64,000 bases of DNA, from the NCBI GenBank assembly GCA_963770635.1, contig CAVYQI010000003.1:186001-250000 (forward strand). The letters run 5' to 3'. The stretch's first letter is position 1, and every line of letters begins with the position of its first letter. The notes below the pieces were generated by a model. The model did no database searches. It was not told the origin of the DNA and saw nothing but the letters and a program-made list of their open reading frames with translations. Shown one piece after another: positions 59,319-64,000 of this stretch. The DNA is from DASZIT01 sp963770635. Its GTDB lineage: Bacteria > Actinomycetota > Acidimicrobiia > Acidimicrobiales > RAAP-2. Made by a program: the position numbers and the translations under genes.

Positions 59319-60548
59319 TCAGGTCTGCACCCGCGACCGCATCCCCTCCAGGAAACGCACCGCCCCGATGGTGGTGTGCCGGCACCGGATCGAGGCCAGG
59401 ACGTCGAAGGCGTGCTGGGTCCGGGGAAGCTCCACATAGCCGACCGGGGAGCCGGAGACTTCCCGCAGTTGCTCGACGAACTCCCGGGCCACCACCAGCG
59501 GGACCAGGGTGTCGTTGACCCCGTGGAACACGAACATGGGAGGGGCGGAGCTGGTCACCCGCTGGGTCGGGGACGCCTGCTCGTACAGCCGGCGGTTCCC
59601 CTCGATCGGCACCTTCATCACCTTCTCGAGCAGCTTGGGGAGACCGGGGTCGTGGGCCCCGGTCATGTCGTAGACCCCGTAGTAGGGGATGCAGGCGTCG
59701 ACCGAAGTGTCGGCCTCCTCGAATCCCGGTTGCCAGGCGGCGTCGTCGGCGGTGAGAGCGACCAGGGCGGACAGGTGGCCCCCGGCCGATCCACCGGAGA
59801 CGGCGATGAAGCTCGGGTCCCCGCCGTACTCCGCGATATGGGCCCTGACCCATGCCACCGCCCGCTTGCAGTCCACGATGTGGTCCGGCCAGGTGGCCTT
59901 GGGGCTCAGCCGGTAGTTGATGGCGACGCAGACCCATCCCCGTTGGATCAACTCGTGCATCATCGGGACGCCCTGCTGGCGCTTGTCCCCGATCACCCAG
60001 GCGCCTCCGTGGATGTAGACCAGGACCGGGCCGGGCTCGGGAGGGCCGCCGCGGGGTTGGAGGATGTCGAGCCGGTGGCGACCGATGCCGTCACCCCAGT
60101 AGTCGATGTTCCGGATCCGGCGGATGGCCCGCCACCGGAACGGCACCGCGATGGCCAGGCGCCACCAGTAGTTCCAGGCCGGGCTGGAGTCGAACCCCTC
60201 CACGTCCACCGGGCCCATGGTGGCCTCGGCCAGGGCGGCGTCCACCAGCCCCTTGGCCCCCCGGGCCACGAAGGCGAGGTCGATCAGGCCGGCCCAGGAC
60301 ACCGCAGTCAGGGCCAGGCCCGCCCACCCCGGCCAGCGGTGGAGGGCGCCGTTGTCCACCAGCACCAGGATCACGATCAGATTGACGAGCATTACCTGGA
60401 TGGGCAGCTCGCCCGGGATCCATCCCAGGGCGAAGCTGATCACGCTCCACGGCTCCCGGCGGATGGGATAAAAGGCGTTGACCGTGAGCAGCACAGCGAC
60501 AATGCTGACGGCCAGCAGTCCCCAGGACATCGCACCATGAAACACCAT
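59319..60548 (-). CDS. Alpha/beta-hydrolase esterase with N-terminal membrane helices
   Basis: A 409-residue protein. Three hydrophobic segments fall in residues 1-100 (MSWGLLAVSIVAVLLTVNAF, VMLVNLIVILVLV, GLALTAVSWAGLIDLAF). A catalytic domain of the hormone-sensitive-lipase/carboxylesterase type follows. The oxyanion block is LVYIHGGAWVIGDK, the nucleophile Ser is in VSGGSAGGHLSAL, the Asp is in FHGVNDTLVPL, and the His is in LPRTQHAFDVLA. It probably cleaves acyl esters at the membrane. The ATG at 60548 is used; 60530 is an alternative. It is divergent from WS/DGAT, suggesting a shared role in neutral lipid turnover. Confidence 0.82.
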   Translation of the reverse strand: MVFHGAMSWGLLAVSIVAVLLTVNAFYPIRREPWSVISFALGWIPGELPIQVMLVNLIVILVLVDNGALHRWPGWAGLALTAVSWAGLIDLAFVARGAKGLVDAALAEATMGPVDVEGFDSSPAWNYWWRLAIAVPFRWRAIRRIRNIDYWGDGIGRHRLDILQPRGGPPEPGPVLVYIHGGAWVIGDKRQQGVPMMHELIQRGWVCVAINYRLSPKATWPDHIVDCKRAVAWVRAHIAEYGGDPSFIAVSGGSAGGHLSALVALTADDAAWQPGFEEADTSVDACIPYYGVYDMTGAHDPGLPKLLEKVMKVPIEGNRRLYEQASPTQRVTSSAPPMFVFHGVNDTLVPLVVAREFVEQLREVSGSPVGYVELPRTQHAFDVLASIRCRHTTIGAVRFLEGMRSRVQT

Positions 60549-60625
60549 CCGGCCAGCCGGCGAGGAAACCGCATCTCGGACCGCAGGTTTGATGACCAAC
60601 TGACACCAGAAGGGGGTGGACATCC

Positions 60626-62131
60626 ATGGAACGACTGAGCGGTCTCGACGCAAGCTTTCTGTATCTCGAGACCCCCAGCCTCCACATGCACGTGTGCATG
60701 ACATCGGTGGTGGATCCGGCGACGGTCCCCGGGGGCTACTCGTTCGCCCGGATGAAGGAGCTCATCGCCGAGCGGCTCCCCCTCGCACCGGTGTTCCAGC
60801 GCCGGCTGGTGGAGGTCCCCCTCCGCTGGGGGCACCCGGTGTGGGTGGACGATCCCGGCTTCGACATCGACTACCACGTCCGGTTGGCGGCGGTGCCCAA
60901 GCCCGGCGGCCTCCGCGAGTTGGCTGACATCGCCGGTGATATCGCCGGGCGCCAGCTCGACCGGTCCAAACCGCTATGGGAGATGTGGATCATCGAAGGG
61001 CTGGCCCACGACCGGGTGGGCTTCGTCACCAAGATGCACCACTCCACCGTCGACGGCGTGTCCGGCGCCGAGTTGCTGTCGATCCTCTTTGACCTCGAGC
61101 CCGATCCCGGTCCGGTCCCACCGCCGCCCGAGCGGCTGCAGGACGATCGGATCCCATCGAACCTCGAACTGATGGGCCAGGCCACCCTGGACCGGGCCAT
61201 GACGCCCTTCAAGATCACCCGGGACCTGGTACGCACCGGTCAGCGGGTGCTGGATGTGCGCAAGGTGCGCATCGGGTCGGAGGACCGGCCCGGGCTCGGC
61301 AAGGCGGCGCTCCCGCTGTCGGCGCCCCGCACCTCGTTCAATGGCGCGCTGTCGCGGCGCCGTTCGGTGGCCTTCACCGGGATCGGGCTCGACGATGTCA
61401 AGCGGCTGAAGTCGGCCCTCGGGGTCACGGTGAACGACGTGGTCCTCGCCGTCTGTACCGGGGCGCTCCGCCACTTCCTCATCCAGGGCGACGAGCTGCC
61501 GGAAAAGCCGCTGGTGGCGGTGGTCCCGGTCTCGGTCCGGACCGCCACCGAAAACGTGCGCGGTTCCAACAAGGTCTCGTCGATGTTCGTGCAGCTCCCG
61601 ACCCAGCTGGCCGACCCCCTGGAGCGGCTGGAAGCGATCCACCAGGGGACCAAGGGGGCCAAGGAGGAGCACAACGCCCTCGGGGCCGACACCCTCCTCA
61701 ATTGGGCCGAGCATGCCACCCCCAACGTGTTCGCCAATGCCGCCCGGCTCTACAGCCGGATGCAGCTGGCCGACCGGCACCGACCCATTGCCAATCTGGT
61801 CATTTCCAACGTGCCCGGTCCCGACTTCCCGCTCTACCTCGGCGGCGCCGAGCTCGAGTGCGGGTTCCCGCTCGGCCCGGTCATGGAGGGGATGGGCGTG
61901 AACATCACCATCATGAGCTACCGGGGCATCATGTACTGGGGCATCATCTCCTGCCCGGAGACCATGCCGAAGGTCTGGGGTCTGGCCGCCGCGATCCCGG
62001 TGGCCCTCGACGAGCTGTTGGCGGCGGCCAAGCTGGACCCGGCCACCTACCGGAACAAAGACGCCGCCATCGCCGTCAAGGTGTCAGGCGCGGAGATCAC
62101 CGACCCGGATCCCGGCACCGAGCCGGACTGA
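60626..62131 (+). CDS. Wax ester synthase/diacylglycerol acyltransferase (WS/DGAT)
   Basis: A 501-residue acyltransferase that makes triacylglycerol or wax esters from acyl-CoA. It starts MERLSGLDASFLYLETPSLH. The catalytic motif HHxxxDG is at 138-144 (MHHSTVDGVSG). The block VTVNDVVLAVCTGALRHFL, the NVPGPDFPLYLGGAEL stretch and a C-terminal condensation-like fold are typical of Tgs proteins. Purine-rich AGAAGGGGG precedes the ATG. It implies storage lipid synthesis. The neighbours are an esterase gene and a lipoprotein gene. Confidence 0.92.
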   Translation: MERLSGLDASFLYLETPSLHMHVCMTSVVDPATVPGGYSFARMKELIAERLPLAPVFQRRLVEVPLRWGHPVWVDDPGFDIDYHVRLAAVPKPGGLRELADIAGDIAGRQLDRSKPLWEMWIIEGLAHDRVGFVTKMHHSTVDGVSGAELLSILFDLEPDPGPVPPPPERLQDDRIPSNLELMGQATLDRAMTPFKITRDLVRTGQRVLDVRKVRIGSEDRPGLGKAALPLSAPRTSFNGALSRRRSVAFTGIGLDDVKRLKSALGVTVNDVVLAVCTGALRHFLIQGDELPEKPLVAVVPVSVRTATENVRGSNKVSSMFVQLPTQLADPLERLEAIHQGTKGAKEEHNALGADTLLNWAEHATPNVFANAARLYSRMQLADRHRPIANLVISNVPGPDFPLYLGGAELECGFPLGPVMEGMGVNITIMSYRGIMYWGIISCPETMPKVWGLAAAIPVALDELLAAAKLDPATYRNKDAAIAVKVSGAEITDPDPGTEPD

Positions 62132-62148
62132 TCGGCCGGCGTCGATGG

Positions 62149-63309
62149 TCAGGGCGACGGGGCGATGGCCATGGAGGATGCCCCGGCGCAGACCTTGACG
62201 GGCGTTCCAAAGGCCTGGGAAGCGGTGTCGTAGGGGATGATCGAGTCGAAGCCGTCCACGATGAAGGCGGTGACACCGTCGAGGGCCAGGGCGATGTCGC
62301 TCGGATGTTGGGTGCCACCGGAGACGCCGACCCGGGCCGGCAGCCGCACCGGAGGGGTGGGTGTCGCCACCGGTGACAGGGTCACCGGGTTGACCCAGTT
62401 GTTGGCCGAGTCGACCACGTAGGCTGCCGCGTCGGTGGGCGAGACGATCAGCGAGGCCGGCGAGGCGATGCCGAATTGGTCGAACGACGCCTCCGGCTGC
62501 AGGGCTCCGGTCGCCACCGAGATTGGGAGCAGGCGACCTCCGAAATCCGTGCCTCCCTGGCCGACCACATACAGCGTCGAACCGTCCGGGCTGATGGCGA
62601 TGCCGTGGGGTGAGTAGACCGAGGAGACCGTCAATCCGGTCGGGATCGGCGTTCCGGCCTTGGCATGGCCGGTATCCACCGGGATCACTGCCCCGGTGAC
62701 CAGGGCGAACAGTGAGGTACCGGCCGGGTTGAGAGTCATGCCGAACACCGTGTGGCCGGCACCGAGGTCGAGGGGGGTTCCCACGCTGTTGTCGGTCAGG
62801 TCGATGGGAACCAGGGTGCTGCCCACCGAAGCCACCAGGGTGCTCCCACTGGGGAACACCACCACGCTGTGGGTGCTGCCGGTCCCGGGGAGGACGATCG
62901 GCGTCCCGGCCCGCTGGGTCACCAGGTTGATGGGGATCACCAGGTTCTGGGTCTTGGCTGCGGCGGTCGGGGTGGCGGCGACCGGCTGGGAGGTCACCAC
63001 ATAGGCCCAGTGGCCGTTGGGAGAGGTGGCGATGGCGAAATCGCCGGGGGCCGGGGTTCCCGAGATCGGGAGGGGGATGTCCGGCTCGGCGACGTTGTTC
63101 CTGGCCAGCTCCACCGGGGTCACCGCGTTGGAGCACACCACGTAGCCGACCGATCCAGCCGGGGAGAGGGACGCACGGGGGGGTGGAATCGGCTTGGACG
63201 AGGAGAACAGGGAGCAGCCACCCAGGGCGACGGAGGCGGCAACCGCCAGGGCGGCACCCACCGCCGGTGAACGGCGGCCGGGCACGGGAGTTCGCATCAT
63301 CGGTCCCAT
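62149..63309 (-). CDS. Secreted lipoprotein with YVTN/beta-propeller-like repeats
   Basis: A 386-residue lipoprotein. The signal peptide ends in VAASVALGGCSLF (lipobox Cys32). The mature part shows repeated strand units with PxGxxxY-like turns: SPNGHWAYVVTSQPVA, PSGSTLVASVGSTLVPID, NPAGTSLFALVTGAVIPVD, SPDGSTLYVVGQGG, SPTDAAAYVVDSANN and LDGVTAFIVDG. This fits a seven-bladed propeller like the YVTN family. No enzyme motif is visible. TATGGT lies 11 bases upstream of the ATG at 63309, and an ATG at 63297 is an alternative. It is convergent with WS/DGAT. Confidence 0.75.
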   Translation of the reverse strand: MGPMMRTPVPGRRSPAVGAALAVAASVALGGCSLFSSSKPIPPPRASLSPAGSVGYVVCSNAVTPVELARNNVAEPDIPLPISGTPAPGDFAIATSPNGHWAYVVTSQPVAATPTAAAKTQNLVIPINLVTQRAGTPIVLPGTGSTHSVVVFPSGSTLVASVGSTLVPIDLTDNSVGTPLDLGAGHTVFGMTLNPAGTSLFALVTGAVIPVDTGHAKAGTPIPTGLTVSSVYSPHGIAISPDGSTLYVVGQGGTDFGGRLLPISVATGALQPEASFDQFGIASPASLIVSPTDAAAYVVDSANNWVNPVTLSPVATPTPPVRLPARVGVSGGTQHPSDIALALDGVTAFIVDGFDSIIPYDTASQAFGTPVKVCAGASSMAIAPSP

Positions 63310-63359
63310 GGCTGGTGCCGACCATAGCGAGCATGGAAGCCGGATCCGTACCGCACCGG

Positions 63360-64000
63360 TCAGACGCCGAGGGTCGATCGGATGGCGACCACGCGCCCGA
63401 TCACCTCGGCGGTCGTCTGCAGCGGAACATCCAGAAAATGGATCAGCTCCTCAGGAATCTCGTCGAGGAATCGGCTCCGGTCCCTCTCCACCACCCGGTT
63501 GAGCGATCGGCGACGGCGGGCGTGGGAGAGATACAGCCGGCGCTGGGCCCGAGTGATGGCCACGTAGGCCAGTCGGCGTTCCTCTTCGATCTGGCCGTCG
63601 TCCAGGCAACGGCGATCTGGGAAGACCCCTTCCTCCATGCCGACCACGAAGACGACGCCGAACTCCAGGCCCTTGGCCGCGTGGATCGTCATCAATGACA
63701 CCCGGCTTCGGTCGTCATCCGAATCGTCGGCCTCGGTGATGAGTCCGGCCATGTCCAGGAATGACTCGATGGTCGGATGGTCACCGGCCATCAAGCGCAG
63801 TTGGGCGAGACTTTCCTGGCGGTAGCCGCGCTCCTCGTCGTCGACGGCGGCATCGAGCAGCTGGCGCACGAACTCACCGTCGGCGGTGACCGCGTCGATG
63901 GCGCCGAGCGCGCCTCCCCCCACCGCCGCCTCCCGTACGTCGTCCAGCAATCGGACGAAGCGGTCCAGCCCCCGGAGGGCCAACTTCGGGAGGTCGTCGA
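63360..64000 (-). CDS. UvrD/PcrA-family DNA helicase, C-terminal part (runs off the window)
   Basis: The last 212 residues or so of a superfamily 1A helicase; the frame stays open to the window edge. Motif V is VSLMTIHAAKGLEFGVVFVV, with the MEEGVFPDRR segment following. Motif VI is EEERRLAYVAITRAQRRLYL. These unwind DNA in repair or recombination. The short C-terminal tail ends soon after domain 2B, without the long Tudor-type extension of PcrA, so the type (UvrD, PcrA or UvrD2-like) is left open. The N-terminal Walker motifs are outside. Confidence 0.88.
   Translation of the reverse strand, partial: DDLPKLALRGLDRFVRLLDDVREAAVGGGALGAIDAVTADGEFVRQLLDAAVDDEERGYRQESLAQLRLMAGDHPTIESFLDMAGLITEADDSDDDRSRVSLMTIHAAKGLEFGVVFVVGMEEGVFPDRRCLDDGQIEEERRLAYVAITRAQRRLYLSHARRRRSLNRVVERDRSRFLDEIPEELIHFLDVPLQTTAEVIGRVVAIRSTLGV

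Noticed and set aside
1..64000. CRISPR arrays, insertion sequences, prophage or integron signals
   Set aside because: No regularly spaced repeats, transposase, integrase or phage-type genes were seen in the reading.

Overview
The window is very GC-rich, densely packed DNA of actinobacterial type. Markers are a WhiB1-like Fe-S regulator next to a PdtaS-like sensor kinase, mycothiol-dependent formaldehyde dehydrogenase, the actinobacterial trio MSMEG_4193-type phosphatase / DUF3090 / SCO1664 family, DUF3107, a paired ArsA/Get3-like ATPase locus, an RskA-type anti-sigma factor and WS/DGAT. A complete System I cytochrome c maturation operon and a fused LivHM permease point away from the classical Streptomyces/Mycobacterium groups and towards a deep-branching class such as Acidimicrobiia; that placement is inference. 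No tRNA, rRNA, CRISPR array, prophage, integrase or insertion sequence was seen.

Layout. 0-7 kb: 5' end of an Fpg/Nei glycosylase gene, mycothiol-linked formaldehyde oxidation (mscR), an ECF sigma factor with a coupled membrane protein, an FrhB-like flavo-Fe-S protein, and the phosphatase-DUF3090-SCO1664 cluster. 7-11.3 kb: an MBOAT/SGNH O-acylation pair and etfBA. 11.4-16.9 kb: GDPD, whiB1, pdtaS, PHP phosphatase, O-methyltransferase, patatin. 16.9-22.1 kb: ArsA/Get3 pair, DUF3107, dGTPase, cyclopropane synthase. 22.4-24.1 kb: an unrecognised two-gene unit and a methyltransferase. 24.2-27.4 kb: an Fe-S locus (mrp facing a SufR-like regulator, followed by a cysteine desulfurase broken by a +1 frameshift). 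28.7-36.6 kb: ccdA and ccmABCDEFG-HI. 36.6-44.9 kb: gmd, enoyl-CoA hydratase, glycosyltransferase, TetR, ECF sigma/anti-sigma pair, amidase, di-iron protein, DUF4395, LMW phosphatase. 45-50.5 kb: acyl-CoA dehydrogenase, cysS and an archaeal-like valS. 50.5-54.2 kb: MarR regulator facing a lipoprotein gene and a phosphoesterase gene carrying seven successive +1 frame changes. 54.2-59.3 kb: a branched-chain-amino-acid-type ABC transporter with a twin palindromic operator. 59.3-64 kb: esterase, wax ester synthase/DGAT, a propeller-like lipoprotein and the 3' end of a UvrD-family helicase gene.

How the parts relate. Several loci concern redox and Fe-S chemistry: ETF with acyl-CoA dehydrogenase, Mrp/SufR-like/desulfurase, WhiB1, Ccm/CcdA and MscR. 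Others concern lipids and envelope: cyclopropane synthase, WS/DGAT, esterase, patatin, MBOAT/SGNH, amidase. Many genes have a TANNNT -10 element ending 5-9 bases before the start codon and no Shine-Dalgarno sequence, which suggests widespread leaderless transcription and was used to choose starts. Three divergent gene pairs (mrp/sufR-like, cysS/valS, marR/lipoprotein) share overlapping promoter elements in 21-47 bp spacers.

The strongest anomalies are the seven same-direction frame changes in the phosphoesterase gene, the frameshifted cysteine desulfurase, System I Ccm in an actinobacterium, and the CTGAC-N5-GTCAG operator pair.
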